DNA of 64,000 nt from Aselliscus stoliczkanus (GCA_033961575.1 CM066740.1:92983117-93047116), one strand, 5' to 3'; positions 11,401-24,474 are shown, numbered from the stretch's first letter. The notes: generated by a model not told the origin, from the sequence alone. Numbers and translations are program-made.

Positions 11401-11625
11401 ATCTTTACCGATCTTTTATCTACTTGTATAATCAGCTACTGAGACAGGAGAGTTAAAATATCTAAAAAGTGATGGTGGACTTGTATAGTTATCTCTTAGT
11501 AGTCTCATATTTTTGCTTATGCATTTGAATGACATTGGGCTCATAAAAAGATTTCCGTGTCATCTAATGAGTTGACCATTTGCTCATTATAAAATATCTC
11601 TAACTCTGACGATACTCTATGTCTT

Positions 11626-11752
11626 TTTTTAGCTGAGCCATCCTGCCACCTGTTGGCAGCTCAGCTCGGGCTGGGCATCGAACTGCTGTTGCTCAGAGCT
11701 CAGCTCACACTCTTGAGCGAGCTCTTAACCAACTGAGCCACTCGGCCGGCCC
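11626..11752 (-). mobile_element. tRNA-derived SINE, variant head, minus strand
   Basis: On the minus strand the element starts GGGCCGGCCGAGTGGCTCAG and continues TTGGTTAAGAGCTCGC, then a diverged body and an A-tail. A perfect 14-bp duplication, ATACTCTATGTCTT, flanks it at 11612-11625 and 11755-11768. The body after the head differs from the short type, so it is a separate subfamily or a long diverged form. Confidence 0.88.
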
Positions 11753-13181
11753 TAATACTCTATGTCTTAAAGTGTATTTGATTAATATTAACATAATCAC
11801 ACCAGTTTTCCTATATTTAGAGTTTCCACTGTATTTATTCCCCATACTCTTACTTTCAAACATATAACTTTCTACTTCACGTGCTTTGGTTTTAGTAGAA
11901 TATGTTAAAATTTGTTTTTTGTTTTTATTAAGATCGCACATCTCCATTTTTGTTTTGTTTTTTATTTGAAGGGCTTAGTCCATTTGTACGTAATATAATC
12001 ACAAATATGGGTAGAGTTGTCTGCTTTCTTGATGTTTGCTTTATATTCAGCCTATGTGACCTTTGTGCCCCTCTCATCGCCCTTTCCTGCCTCCATGTGG
12101 ATAAATAAACCATTTTAGCTTCCACTTTATCTCTGTATAGACTTTTAGTTATACCTAGTTTTGCTTGTTTTTAAAAATGGTTGCTGTAAAAATTATAACA
12201 TATGTCGTTAATTTATCACACCCTGCCTTCAAATACTATAACAAACCTTCATAAATCAACAAAAAAGTTACAACAGCATAATTCCAGTATCCCTACTTTT
12301 TGTGCTATTGTCACATATAAGCTATAAACCACACAATACATTTTTATTATTTTGTTTTAAATATCCCATAGTGTTTATCAACGTTTTATGTATCTTATGT
12401 GTGTTTCTTTTAAGTTTACCATTTCTGGTTCTTTCCATTACTTTTTATGGGCCTCCATGTAATTTATCTGTGAGCTGAAGTGCTCCTCTCAGCATTTCTG
12501 TCATCCAGGTCTTTCAGGGATAGCTTCTCTGCGTCACCTCGTTTTGAACAACATAGTATCCTAAATTGGAAGGGTTGTTTTTTTTTTTCTTTCAGTACTT
12601 TAAAGATGTTGTTTCATTGTGTTCTGGTCTCGTAGAGAGAAGAATTCATTCTTAAAATTATGCCCCTGAAGTAATGTGCCTCAGGACACCTTCAGCATAG
12701 TCTCTGTATCTTTGCTTTTCCCATTTCGTTTGATTATAACCTCCTAGATTTGGTTGTCTCTGTATTTATCCTCTTGACATTTATTAAGCTTCTTGGACCT
12801 ATGTTTTCAGGACTTTTATCAAGTTGGGGAAAAGCCCAGCCAGGACTTCTTCAAATATTTCTTCTGTCGCATCCTCTTTATCTCTTCTCCTGAGAGGATT
12901 CCAATTACACATATGTTAGACCATTTAATCTAGTCCCATATATCCCGGGTGTTTTGTTTCAGTTTTTGCATTACTTTTATATTTATATTATGTTTCATTT
13001 TTCAGAATTTCTATTGACCTGACTTGAAATTCACTGATTCGTTCCCTTACTGTGTCTAGTCTATCATCACGCTCATCCAATGAATTCACTATTTCTTATG
13101 ACTTTCATCCCTACCATTTCCATTTGCTTATCTTTTATTGCTTCCATCTCTCTGTTGTAATTTTCCATTTGTTCATTTGTG

Positions 13182-13303
13182 GTTTTTTTGTTTTGTTGTT
13201 TTTTTTTCTCGAGGGCAGTGTCACTGGTCCCCATATGTGGGACCCAAACCGGGCCGCTGGCTTCCCAAGCCGGCGCTTAACCACCGCGCCACTCGGCCGG
13301 CCC
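13182..13303 (-). mobile_element. tRNA-derived SINE, short type, minus strand
   Basis: The reverse complement starts GGGCCGGCCGAGTGGCGCGG and ends ACACTGCCCTCGAG plus an A-tail. It is flanked by a perfect 12-bp duplication, TGTTCATTTGTG, at 13170-13181 and 13304-13315. It sits inside the older antisense L1/HAL1-like sequence. Confidence 0.92.
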
Positions 13304-14394
13304 TGTTCATTTGTGCTCTTCCACCTTTCCCACTCAATCCTTTAACCATTATCTTAATTATTAAGACGGCCTTTTCTAATAATTCCAACAAGTGATTCCT
13401 ATCTGGGTTTTCTGCTATTGCTTCTTTTCTCTCCTGACTAAACGTCACATTTTCTTGTCCTTTCATCTATCTCCCAATTTTTGACTGAATGCTGGAAATT
13501 TTGCATAAAAGAGTAATAGAGAATGAAGAAAATGACACTTATCCCTGGAAAATGGCGTGTCCCATTTGATCAGTCGGTTGATGTGGGGCCTGGCCCATGC
13601 AGGCTGCGGGTGAAACGGGTGTTGGTCCTGTGGCAGTTACTCGGGTTCAGCGACCGCCCGCGACAGTTATGCTGAGGCCTTTCCCTCGTCCGGGCCAGGT
13701 CTGAGCCCCGGCACCGCTCCGAGGACTGCTTCTGCTTTGCATGCAGTGCCCAGTTTTGTGAACCACAGGAGCTGTGTCTCTATCCACGGCCCAGCGCCGA
13801 TCTGTGAGCTGCTGAAGACGCCCCCACGCCCTTCAGTGCGCCTCTGCACCCCGTGTGGTGGCTCTCTCCTCACAGCCTTGCCCCAGGCCTTTGGAGGCTG
13901 CTCAGAAAGCCGGCGTTCCCTGGAGGACATCCCCGCTCCCCTCCCTCGTCCCCCAGCTGCTGCCTCGTGTCCTGAGGGCCCCATCGGCCTGTCCCTGCGC
14001 TGCCAGCCCGGGCTGACCTTCAGGCTGCGTCCTTCCTGTCCCCTCACCTCACGGTGGGGCCCCGTGGCTCCTGGATGAAAGTAGCTGTGGGCGCCTCTCC
14101 CTGGAATGAGCCCATCACCTCCTGAGTCGCGTTCACTCGGGTTTCGTAGCATCTTCAGCTCTCTAAGGTTCTGTTTTTTAAGTGATGCTTTAGTAGCTCA
14201 CTCGGCTCGTCTGTGTTGTCAGGGGCGCCTCTTGCTGCTCTGTATTTTAAATCCATCTAAACATCTTCAGCCGCTGCTTTCCAGCGGGTTTTCCAGTGTC
14301 TGTCCTCTGCAGAGCCCTCCCTGACCCCTCTGCCCGTCTGGTTCAAGCGTCTCCTCACTTCTGGGAATTCCCTTATTATACCACTTGCTCTGTT

Positions 14395-14530
14395 TTTAAC
14401 TCCAGTTTTTGTCTGCCTTACCCAGGAAGATTGTAAAGTCCTAGAGGGCAGGGATTAACTTTCATCTTTCCAATCCTGGAACCTAGCATAGCTTCTTGCA
14501 CATTAAAAATGCTTATAACAATGTTTCCAA
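14395..14530 (+). repeat. L2-like LINE 3' end
   Basis: GATTGTAAAGTCCTAGAGGG then CAGGGATTAACTTTCATC, AACCTAGCATAGC and TTAAAAATGC match the order of the L2 3' end. Confidence 0.5.
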
Positions 14531-16688
14531 AATAAATCAGCTAATTCACGGTATTGCCAAGTGACGGGCTTTGGTTTCGACCTCGCAAACAGCGTAGAGT
14601 AAGGGGGAATTTACAGGTTCTCTGATGACTGCAGGACTGTGAGCCAGTGTTCCTGGGGTCGATGAAACCTGGGGGGCTGTTCCCACCACCAACAATGCCA
14701 GAGGAACTGCACTGATTTTGTGATCAATACGAGCTCAATTAATGTGCAGGGCTTTGAGCTGGCTGGTTTGATTCAGGAGGAGAGCTGTGGTTACCCACTC
14801 GGGCTGCTGCCACACAGTAATCAGTATTAAAGCCCCTACAGAAAACAGCGTCCCAGCACTCCTCTGACTCCATGCTGGAGTTAGATTTTTGATGACAGGT
14901 ACACAGAAAACGATGATTTATAACATAATTCACTGGAAATTGGTTGCACCTTGAAAGACCATCAGTGCACAAAGCTGAAATTCCCGACAGAAATATTTCA
15001 TCAGCTGAGAAGGGAGGGTCAGGAGGCACTGACCACAGCCCTGGGGCTGGATTCATACGGCAGAAACCCGCACGGAAGCTTTCTCATCCTGTACCCAGTC
15101 TTTGTTTATCTGCGAGGTGACGAAGGACTTTCTCCTCATTCGAACATGGAACAGAGAAAATAATGAGTTTCAGGTTTTCGTGCATTTTTAAATGTTTTAA
15201 TGGAAGCATTGATCTCAACACAGAGGAAGAACTCCTGAGCCAAAAATGCCTGCAAGTGCTCCTTTCCCGAATAGCCCTTGTGGCCGTCACGCTGATTGGC
15301 TGTGTGGTGGGATGACCACAGAATTCGTTATTCAAACGGGGACATTTCTGAGAGGAAACGATGTCTCGTTCGTAACCATGAGGGGACGAGCCACACTGTC
15401 CGAGCTGAACGCCGTGGACGGCAGCCCACCGGTGCCAGTGTCACAGGTCACAGAAGCCAAACTGCAGAGCAGGTGGTACGTGGTCGCTGATGGGGCGTTT
15501 GGTGAGGCTGGGGCAGCCCCTCTCCGCATTCTGCCTTGAACTGAAGAGCAGGCGGGGAGGTGGGCAGCGACGGGTGCTTTTCCTCTCCCGGGCTCCCCAG
15601 CGACCCCAGGGCGGCATCAGGGCCACGGACCCAAGAGCTCAGCCCGCCCAACACCCCAATCACAGCCTCCTGGAGGGACGCGTGCCCCCTGCGGGCACCG
15701 TCACACATCACACTTCCCTGCACATGGGGATGGTGCCTTGAGAACGACCCACCTCACCGCGTCCCTACAACCTGCCGCACGTGGTTTCTGACGCCGAGTG
15801 TCACACCCCTTGTTTCGCCTTGCGTCGGGGGCAACAGCCAGAGAGTGTGGCTGAGAATGGAGGGCCCCCTTCAGCGCCCCCTAAGGTGGATTCCATGCCA
15901 CTCCTGTCCAGGGAGCAACCCCAGCTCTAAACGTGACTCTTTCATTCTGGAACAAGGCTAAACCCATAAAATACCCCAAAGCGGGAGAGACACATGACGG
16001 TTCAGGGGTTCCCTGCACAAAACCACAGGCTCTGCAGGCGATGCCCCTCGTCTGAGCCAGCCACGCCATGGAGCTGGTGCCCGCCCTTTGTGAGGGCCCT
16101 GAGGCTGGCGTGCTTATGTCACCGGCATGGGGACAGGGAGGGGGGACCTGCTGAACGGCCCCACGGGGTAGTTTCAAACGGTTTCCTTTGGCTCCGACTC
16201 CTGAGTCTGCGGGGCTCTGAGCGGCCATGCTGCCAGCGTTCCTGTTACTGAGTCCGTCTCTAGACGGCACACGGGTTCATCTTTATTGATTATTCGTGGC
16301 CAACACCCAGGGACAAGATGTGTCATCTCCATTACAGAAGAAATCCAACAGCATGAGGCTCCCCGTTCCTCTTGGTAACCACACCACAGGGGCCCAAGGA
16401 AGAGGACAAAGAATGATTTTCTATGGGGAGGAGCTAAAGTCACCAGCATTTGAGAAGGTTGGGGATGCTTGGGTGATGCTTGTTCTCTGCTGAGCCGCGA
16501 AGCAAATGAAACGCCCTCAGCTTTGCTCCCCCGCCCGACGCCGAACCACCCACCTGCCTGGGACATGGGACAACATCCAAGCGATGCCAGCAGGAGATTT
16601 AGGACGCGTTCCCTGTGTGTGCACCCCCACATACACACACAGGAAGGTGACCCATAAACCGGATCACAGAGCGAGCCACAAACGTCAC

Positions 16689-16842
16689 CTGAGCTGGCGG
16701 TCTGCCCTGCTTCGTCCTGGGCAGCACATTCGGGGCAGAGGCCTGGGACAGGGCCTCCAGGTAGCGCTCAAGGGCCGAGGCCCGCCCGACGTCACCCTCC
16801 AGGCTGTACCTCGTTTCGTCACCAACACTCTGCTTCGGGCCC
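16689..16842 (-). CDS. PTPRN2: PTPRN2 coding exon, luminal domain (third exon in window)
   Basis: This 154-nt exon starts with one G that completes the Arg codon of the exon at 24475, then carries 51 whole codons and ends in phase 0. The acceptor is ctttgcttttcag. The donor is CAG|gtgacg, which lacks the usual G at intron position +5 and looks weak. The peptide runs GPKQSVGDETRYSLEG, then RYLEALSQASAPNVLPRT, then GRPPAQ. Human phogrin has PSKHSVGSERRYSREG, LEALSQAPASDVLART and DRPPAE in the same order. The LEALSQA block is the best anchor. The N-terminal third is more diverged than the LEALSQA part. In the family this belongs to the luminal region between the RESP18-homology domain and the later proteolytic processing region. 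Confidence 0.94.
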
Positions 16843-17544
16843 CTGAAAAGCAAAGAACACCATAAGCCAGCCGCTCCTGCGGGGTGTCCCCTCGCCGCCT
16901 GGCCCCTGCTGGGTGCTGCTGCGGGACCATGGGGAACACACGCGGGGCGGCCTGAGCCACCGTTTAGGGACCGGAATGGGTGCCCAGTGGCCAGGCCCCA
17001 GGCCCCTGTGCTCCCACTGCCCGGGTTTGAGCTCACGTGCCCCCGAGCCTGTGCCCTGACTTGCAGAGTGGGCCGGGAGGCCCGTCCATTGCCACTGTGA
17101 GGGCCAGTCCTAACTCACGCTCCTGACACCCAGTCCTAGACGCCAGGACACGAGGACACGCGTAGGTGCCAACGGCCAGGACGCAGCGGCAGGGCGGGCC
17201 GGCCGGGCCCAAGGCTGACGTGAAGGCGCCCGGGCCTCGGGGAGGGGCGGGGGAGGGGCGGAAGGCCAAGAGCAGAGTCAGGGCGGGGCTGGCCTGGAGG
17301 GCAGCAGGGCCCGGGCAGCGGGACTGGACGGGGGTCGGGCTGAGAACTGCGCGCTCCACACGCCGCAGGCAGGTCACAAGCAAACGTGGATGGGTGGGGC
17401 GCAGCGCGGTAAAAAGAGCCCCGCGGCCCTGCCCTGGTCCTGCCACTGGCCAGCTCGGGACCCCCTGCGTGTAAAGCTGGTCACAGGCACTAGGGCAGTG
17501 GCCTCGGGGAGGCGCTTGGTGAGTGGTTTGGTGCTCGTGGCGAC

Positions 17545-17955
17545 AGAATGGCCCCAAAGACGTTGTGTCTTGACTCCCAGGACATGGGGCCGTGGGGCTT
17601 GTGGCACGGGGGCAGTAAGCTGGCAGACCACATCGGGGTGCTCGTCAGCGGACCCTAATATGGGAGACGACTGTGGGCTCTCCTGGTGGCCCAGTGTGAC
17701 CACAGGTCCTGAAGAGGATGAGGAGGCAGTGGCTTGGTGTGAGGCTGATATCCCGTGAGAAAGACTTCAGCTTTGGAGCAGGACGGGGCCACGGAGTGTG
17801 AGGCCTCTAGGGCCGTGAGAGGGGGACGGCCCTCATGTGCCGGGGGGAGGCTTGCATACTAAATGCACTCGACCTTCATGTGAGCAAATACTGGGCTTTC
17901 AAATCGAAGCCACTAAATTTGTGGTGATTTGTCGCAGCATGAAACTGACACCGTG
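17545..17955 (+). mobile_element. LTR-like interspersed repeat, class uncertain
   Basis: The end reads AGCCACTAAATTTGTGGTGA followed by TTTGTCGCAGCATGAAACTG, and the start reads GAATGGCCCCAAAGACGTTG. Both are typical of a common mammalian dispersed repeat that I associate with LTR/MaLR-type elements. I could not settle the family name. Confidence 0.45.
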
Positions 17956-19210
17956 CACCTGCGAAGACCGAAACGCTCTACACCCAGGCCTATGTGCACG
18001 GACTGTGCCGGGAGGGCCGTTTGGCGCTGGCAGGACAGAAGAGGACCCTGGGTGCTTCCTGCGTGGTGGAGGGACGGAAGGGGCGCCGTCCCGACGCTGG
18101 ACGTGGCGTGGCCTGGAGCACCTCCGAAGCGGGGCCGGGGCCAAGGGCAGCGAGGACAGGCCACAGAAAAGCAGGCTGACTGACCGGGGAGACATGTGAA
18201 GGGTAACTGGATGCGACCTCCCAGCCTGGGCTCAAGGTCTGTCAGAGAGCCACTTGTTTCCCAGGAGAGAGACATCTGTCCCTGGCTCAGTGTAGCCAAA
18301 ACACCCAGCAGAAAGTCAGGGCCACGAGTCCGTAACAGGAGCCAGGAAGCCGACGTCGGAGCTCAGCGGGCCCCAGGCGCTCTCAGCATCGGGCCTGCTG
18401 TCCGGACGTGGCCTCGGTCCACTCGGCAACCACGGCTTCTGGCCGCGGGCAACGGGGCTGCCATCTCACAGCCTGGACCGGAGGGGCCGCCGACCGAGAG
18501 CCTCCCAGCCCGACGTACACGCCCCGCCCCAAAGGGCCAGGACGCGCCCTACACGGGGAGGGAGGCCAAACAGGACAGCGTGTCCTCATGGCCCTGTGTG
18601 CTGCAGACGCACTGACCTCTCGACCCCTGTGAAGGTCCTGCAGAGGCTGTCCAGCCCCACTCTGGGCTTTCTCTCCAGGGCAGACTTTCTGGACAATGAA
18701 TTCCCAATTTTAGCATCTTTTGCCATCTGGAGAGGCTGAGGATTTCCCGAGCGTCAGTCCAGGTTCCTCTCGCGTCGGGCTGTAAGCCAGTGGCTCTGTT
18801 ACACCCACGGACGGCGATCTCCATGTGGGCGCAGCACCATCCAGCCTGTCAGAGTCGCCGTGACCCGCTGTGACCACTGGCCTTCTCCTCCCTGTGTCCG
18901 CACACGCGGGCTGGCCTACGAAACGTATGTGTGTCCACACACGGCTCTCTGGTCTCACTGCAGCCGCCCTATCTAAGCCACCGCGGCATCATGCGAGGGT
19001 GCTGGAGAGGCTGGCACATGTGCGTGCTGCTCCCACTGTCACCGGTGGGATCTTTGGAGCGTGAAGCGCACCCGCCAGGCGCTGCCAGACGCCCAGCCCG
19101 GCTCCCCCTGAGCCCAGGGCTGCCCCCTGCCCGTCCAACCTGAGGAACGCACCACTCGCTGACAATTACACCCTCCTGAATTATTTTCTCTTAGCGCTCA
19201 TTACCATCAT

Positions 19211-19270
19211 ACACTGTGTCACACGCTGCTGTACGCCGTGTCACACGCTGCTGCATGCTGTGTCACATAC
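19211..19270 (+). repeat. Short tandem repeat, about 24-bp unit, 2.5-3 copies
   Basis: CTGTGTCACACGCTGCTGTA is followed by CGTGTCACACGCTGCTGCAT and then CTGTGTCACAT. Confidence 0.7.
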
Positions 19271-19329
19271 TATAACTACAATAGCTGAAATTACCTTCTT
19301 TATTTACATATGCACTTTTCATTGCTACC

Positions 19330-19480
19330 TATGCCTTCACTAGAATGTAAGCTGCCTAAGAGAAGGGCCACATTTTCCTGTATTTTTCTCATTCACTGCA
19401 CCAACCCCAGACTTTAAACACAGCCTGACTCACAGGCACCCAAAAGTTATGTTGACTGAATGGATGAACTTGAATACATC
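19330..19480 (+). repeat. L2-like LINE 3' end
   Basis: CACTAGAATGTAAGCTGCCT, AAGAGAAGGGCCACATTTTC, CATTCACTGCACCAACCCCA and TTGACTGAATGGATGA follow the L2 3' end. Confidence 0.6.
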
Positions 19481-19975
19481 CATGAAATCCTGGGTTAATG
19501 TCGGGTTAGCTCAGAACACCAGCATGTCACATTCCTAACCTGATAAATGACACTTTTTCTAGCCCAGGCAATGTGCTGCTGTGAAATCTAACACCTGTTA
19601 TCACCGAAAGTGAATTTAGGATAACACCGCTGGTTACTGTGGTGGAACCGGAGCATGCAAATATGGATTTTTTTGAAAGAAAAGTGTCTTGTTTCCTTTC
19701 TGAGGGAACTGAGTCTTTGAGTCATATGAGAACATAACACTCAGTCTCAGCCATGCGTGTTTGCCACAAATACCGCAGGGCTGGCGGGGGCCGTGCAGTG
19801 ACAGCTGTGCTCTGGGCCAGCCTGCTATCTGACGGCCGCTGCCCTGCCCAGGTCCCAGGACGCCAGCCTGGACATGTGTCAGCCCCACAGCGAGAATGCC
19901 GCTTCGTACGTGGAAACGTTCTCATTCTCAGTAACAAGGATTTGGCAGTGACCACACGGCGATACCCCATGCGTG

Positions 19976-20040
19976 CATGCGTGTGTGTCTACATATAGTG
20001 TGTGTATCGATGTCTATGTGTGGGTCTGTGTGTGTGTGGC
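19976..20040 (+). repeat. TG-rich simple sequence
   Basis: Broken TGTG runs with CATG and TATG insertions. Confidence 0.85.
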
Positions 20041-21479
20041 AGGTGCTGGGTGACGCTGTGGTGCGTTAAATAAAGTGCCCGTTTACTCAGAACCATACCC
20101 ACCGTTAGTCATCAGAAACAATGGTTTAAGTATTTTATGTCCAAACCTGACAGCTTGTTACTGGTATGTGGGTCTTTACTGTGATGTGGACACGCTTTAC
20201 AAAAGCCCTGGGATTTTAAGGGGGTGTGTAACTCAGTACAGATTTCCCACTGAGAGGAATGGAGAACAGGCCAGAGTTTTCATGTAGAAAGTCTGATTTT
20301 CTAGAACGGGTCACTACTGTTGGGTGTGTGATCTGTATGTATTTCATAAAAGCTAGGACTTACAGAAAATCTTCATATCTGTGTTCAAGTTTCTCAATTG
20401 ATAAAACTCCTGTTTTTATTTCTAATGCCTTTTTAAGTTATATTGGCTCACTCTTAATAGGTATATAAATTATCAAGACTTCACAGTTCTTTGTACCTCA
20501 AATCATGGCTATAGTTTCCTCGACCACTTTTCAGTGGATGAAATTTCATGGCCTATGTTGTTAGAGCGTAACGTAACTGGTCTCAGTTTACTTTTCTAGT
20601 ACTTTGTCTATTTTTCTCACCAATTGCTAATCAATGCAGATAGCACTGCCCCCACAAATGTGCCTTTAAATTGTCTTATTCATCTTCCTGTGTGCCTGTT
20701 GGGTTTGTTTGTGACACTGTCATATGTTACAGTGATGAGGGCATTCATCATTGTTCTGCAATATTGTAGCAATTAACTTGCAAACTGACTTTTGCCCTGT
20801 TATTTGGTTTGAAGTAAGTCAAAACTTTTAAAGTGTACATTTTCCACTTGAAAAAGATTAAGAACGGTTTACATTCAGGTCTCCACTATTCTCCTTTGCG
20901 CTGTGTGCACTGACCTTCAGACCCCAAATAACGTAAATGCTTTGAGTTGTCAGCCAATGTGCTGGAAAAAAAAAAAATCCAAATTATCAAGGAAATCTAT
21001 GTAAAGAGCACACAGCGAGCCCGGCTCCTTTTCTCAAGAATCCCAGCCTGCTCATCATTTTGGGTCCTGTTTCTCCTCCATGGCCACCCTGAGCCCAGGA
21101 GCCCGGGCCCAGCTCTCTCTGACGTTGTCTATTTATCCATCGCTGCCGCCTCACCCCATTCTGCTTGCAGGGCCTCCGCGGGCGGCGCCCTTAGGTCCAT
21201 GGGGCCTCAGCGTCCACTCACTTTGCTCGCCTCCACGTTGGGCCTCTGTCCGGCCCTCGCACACTGCGTCCTCTGAGCCCAGAACAGGGTTGGGCAGCCT
21301 GACCGCTGTGCTCTGACTGGCCTCTGCCTCCGCAGGATCTCTGGTTTGGGGCTGTCTGGTCTGAAGAAGGCCAAGTGCTAGCTCACTGGCCGACAGTGGA
21401 CACTTGCACCCACTCAGTACCGAACGTTCTAGAATTGCCTGGTGGAAGGAAGGAGTCAGGCAGGCTTCTTGGCTGGTAA

Positions 21480-21590
21480 TAACTCAGGCGTCATAGATCA
21501 TTCACTCCCTCCTTCCTTCCTGTATTCAGCAAATGTTGACGGCGGTCTCCCTGGTGAAGGGCATGTGCCAGGCGCTGGGGACACATGGGC
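21480..21590. repeat. L2/MIR-like trace
   Basis: TTCACTCCCTCCTTCCTTCC then TTCAGCAAATGTTGAC and GTGCCAGGCGCTGGGGACAC recall the common mammalian phrase of L2-type repeats. Low certainty. Confidence 0.4.
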
Positions 21591-22229
21591 GGGTGAGAGG
21601 GCGCTCGGAGTGGGGTCGGGAGTAAGTGGAGAAGGCGGACGCGTCACAGGCGCCTTAGCTCACATGGGGACAGAAGATACCAACTCCTTTCATTACTAAT
21701 GACATAAAATTGTTACTTCAAAAACCCTGGAAAACCTAAAAATGAGGGCTACAGGTTGAATTTAAAATAAGATATATAGTTACAAATACTAAAGATGATA
21801 AAAGCAAACCACTCATGGTCCACAGGGGAAATGAAAAAAAGTAGCAGAACCAGGGCCCTCAGCCTGGAAACCTCCCTGCGCTGAACAAGCGCCCCTGGAC
21901 ACAGTTTATAAAACTGCAGATGACACAGAAAAAGTCCAAACAGAGGGATTTAAGGATGGCCACTGATTAAATAGGCAGCAAGAACAGAGAGAAGGCAGGA
22001 GTGGCAATACTACAAGAATTGTAGGAAAATGGGATCCAAGAGCAAAAGCATTAACGGTGACAAAGGCACCACCTGAAAAGCAGGGGGTGCATGCGGTGGC
22101 CGACAGGGCCCGGGAGTGGGGACACACCCCACTCCGCCCCCCGTGCTGCTCGTCGGAACTTCACGGTGCACAGGCAAAGCACATCAACAGTGGAAGGAAA
22201 ATCATGAACACAGCTTTTGTCTGAGGCAT

Positions 22230-22830
22230 CTCAGTAAGTCAAAATTTAAACACGGATCCATTGATTTTGAGTAACATAATCAATATTTACATTTACCTAT
22301 AATTTTAAATTATATACATAATTATAAACTGTATGTTAAAATCTGTACCCGGAAAATAGAGGGTAAATAGCTTTCTGAAGTATCCATCGAAAATTAACAA
22401 AAGTATGATATAAACTAGGCCACAAAGAAAATCTCAGTATTTCCAACAAGTAAAAACTAAACAGGTTCACATTCTCTGACTAAAATGCAGTAAAATGACA
22501 CTAAAGTTTAAAAACAACACATAATATAAAAAAAGAAAAAGCCTGTGGAACACTTATTATTCCCAAAGGATACAAAATTACAACTACAGATAATTTAGAA
22601 CAAAAGCAAATGAGGATGATGCCAAAACTGCTCAAAAGCGAATGCATAGACTTATGTGATTAATGAATGAAAGAATTAAAGAGATCACTGTTTTAAATGA
22701 ATAAATAAAAGCATGAACAAAATGTTCAACTCGAGAAGTTTTACAAAGAAAAATAAATCTAAGCACAGTAGGAAGAAGGAAGACCAAGAGATAATTCTGT
22801 TTTAAAAATCGTGCTAAAAGGGTAAAGAGA
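22230..22830 (+). mobile_element. Ancient L1 ORF2 fragment, sense
   Basis: The phrases ATAAACTAGGCCACAAAGAA, CAGGTTCACATTCTCTGACT and AAAATGACACTAAAGTTTAA follow the endonuclease-domain part of very old L1 elements. Heavy decay leaves no open frame. Confidence 0.6.
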
Positions 22831-24474
22831 AAAATCAAGTTACAGTGACAAACGTGTGATAACCACACGTATGCCGAATGATGTTTAAGATCATAACACA
22901 ACCCTGCACGTCACACTGCGTTACCAAGGGAAAGGGAGTCCCCGCAAAAACATAAATTCCCCAAACCCGCACAATAAAAACGGAGGCCATATTTTACCAA
23001 TAATCTTGGAAGGTGACGGAAGTGTTGTGAGAAGCAGAGTATTTCAACGCTAAAGGAAGCTTGCAGAAGTTTTACGAGAAGGAAAAGGGCTCCGTTTCTG
23101 CCGCGACACCCGCATAACCCTGACGCCTTGCTGCAGGGACAAAGCTGAGGCTGCTGGGCCCCTCTGCTGGCGGCCGAGTCAGGCAGAGCTCGCGCAGGGA
23201 ACAGGACAACCCGAAATGGGGGCGTGCGAGAGGTTTGATGAGGGAGCTATTCACAAGGCACGCAGGACAGAGAGGGGAAGGCGGACAAGCAGTGCACAGC
23301 CGGAGGGAGCGCTGTGGGCCCAGGGCCCAGCGGGGGCGGGCTGTGGCGGGGCCAGGCGGCCCTACCGGCACCCCAACCGCATTCTCCGGCCAGGGCCCTG
23401 CTCGTGCAGCCCCTGGGGAGACGGCGGGAAGGGAACCGGAGGCCGTTCCATCCAGTTCTCCCAAAACGAGGCTCTGCTTTCATCTCAGAGTGGGAATGAT
23501 GGGTGTCCTTTATGTTCAAACGCTCAAGGGCAGGAATTGGACGCCCAGCCCAGGGAGGGCTAAGGGCTCCCTGTTTACATGAGCGACCGTACCCGCTTCA
23601 TCTGCAGTAAGGGCTGGAAAATGTTCCTACAAAAGGTGATAAATGAAGCTCCTGACCTTAAATATAAGGCTCTATATGGAAATAAACAAAACAAATGCAC
23701 AAAGATACTTTATGCAGAGAGGTCAGGAATATCAGACAGAAGAAAATGCAATCTGCAATATATATTTTTAAATCTCACTTGTAATTAAAAATCTGTGTGT
23801 TACTGAGATTTTTCTAACTAAAGGCTATGGATTTAGAAGCGTCTCTCAGGGCAAAAACACACTTCCCACACCGAGTTTGTAGGAAGGGTCCCTTTCACTC
23901 TCCACTAGCGCGGAGACCAGACTGAGCGCGGCAGCTCAGGACTGCGCCGGCCCCGCCTGCCTGCTGTGGGCTGTTTGCACTAAGTCCCGTTTCCCTGTGT
24001 CTCCCTTTTCCCCACTGCAGATAGGGTGGGAGCTCAAGACTGGTGCCAGGAACCCACCCCGTTCAGCACTGGCTGCTGTGTCCGGGGAACTGGGAGACTT
24101 TCATGATTTACTTCTGCTTTTTACACTAAAGCGAATGTGAATTCTTCCTGGGAAATGAGAATTCGTAACTTCTCTGCTTTCCACCAAGGTTCTGCAGATG
24201 CAGGCCTTCTCCAAAGGTCTCAGAGGGGGGTGGGGGGAGCCCTCTGGCACGGGAGTGACAAGGACACCTTGCAGGAGGACCCCTGCAGTGACGCTGTCTC
24301 CTGTGGGCTAGGACACGTGGGGTGAGGAAGCACCCTTTCCTCCTCAGAGACACCCCAACTTTCTGGAACCTCTACACCAGGACGATGGCGGGGGCTTTGC
24401 TACATCCAAAGAGAAATACCTTGACGGATGCTGGCTATGCCATCAGCAAGGAGACCGGAGGCAAGTCGACTTAC

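Larger units (their letters stand above)
11400..13520 (-). mobile_element. Probable old L1/HAL1-like body, antisense
   Basis: AT-rich text runs in the order expected for an antisense L1. The region near 12540-13480 reads like reversed ORF1 (TCAAATATTTCTTCTGTCGC, ACACATATGTTAGACCATTT, TTTCCATTTGCTTATCTTTT). Young SINEs interrupt it at 11626-11752 and 13182-13303. Subfamily is not determined, and the left part (11400-12480) is less certain. Confidence 0.5.
4932..16688 (-). other. PTPRN2: PTPRN2 intron, 11,757 bp
   Basis: No further exon was seen. Repeats account for much of it: antisense L1 3' ends at 5115-5640, 10253-10680 and 10685-11400; an antisense older L1/HAL1-like body to about 13520; MIRs near 6390-6540, 7270-7345, 8038-8190 and 10105-10230; SINEs at 7488-7594, 11626-11752 and 13182-13303; and an ACC/ATC microsatellite at 8211-8398. 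Bases 8570-10100 and 13520-16690 show no recognisable repeat apart from an L2-like piece near 14395-14530. Bases 14590-15240 are fairly AT-rich and repeat-poor. Confidence 0.8.
16843..24474 (-). other. PTPRN2: PTPRN2 intron, 7,632 bp
   Basis: No exon was recognised. It holds an LTR-like repeat near 17545-17955, a short tandem repeat at 19211-19270, an L2-like piece at 19330-19480, a TG-rich tract at 19976-20040, an L2-like trace near 21480-21590 and an ancient L1 ORF2 fragment at 22230-22830. Bases 18000-19150 and 23050-23500 are GC-rich with no identified content. Bases 20040-20950 are AT-rich and not identified. Confidence 0.8.
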
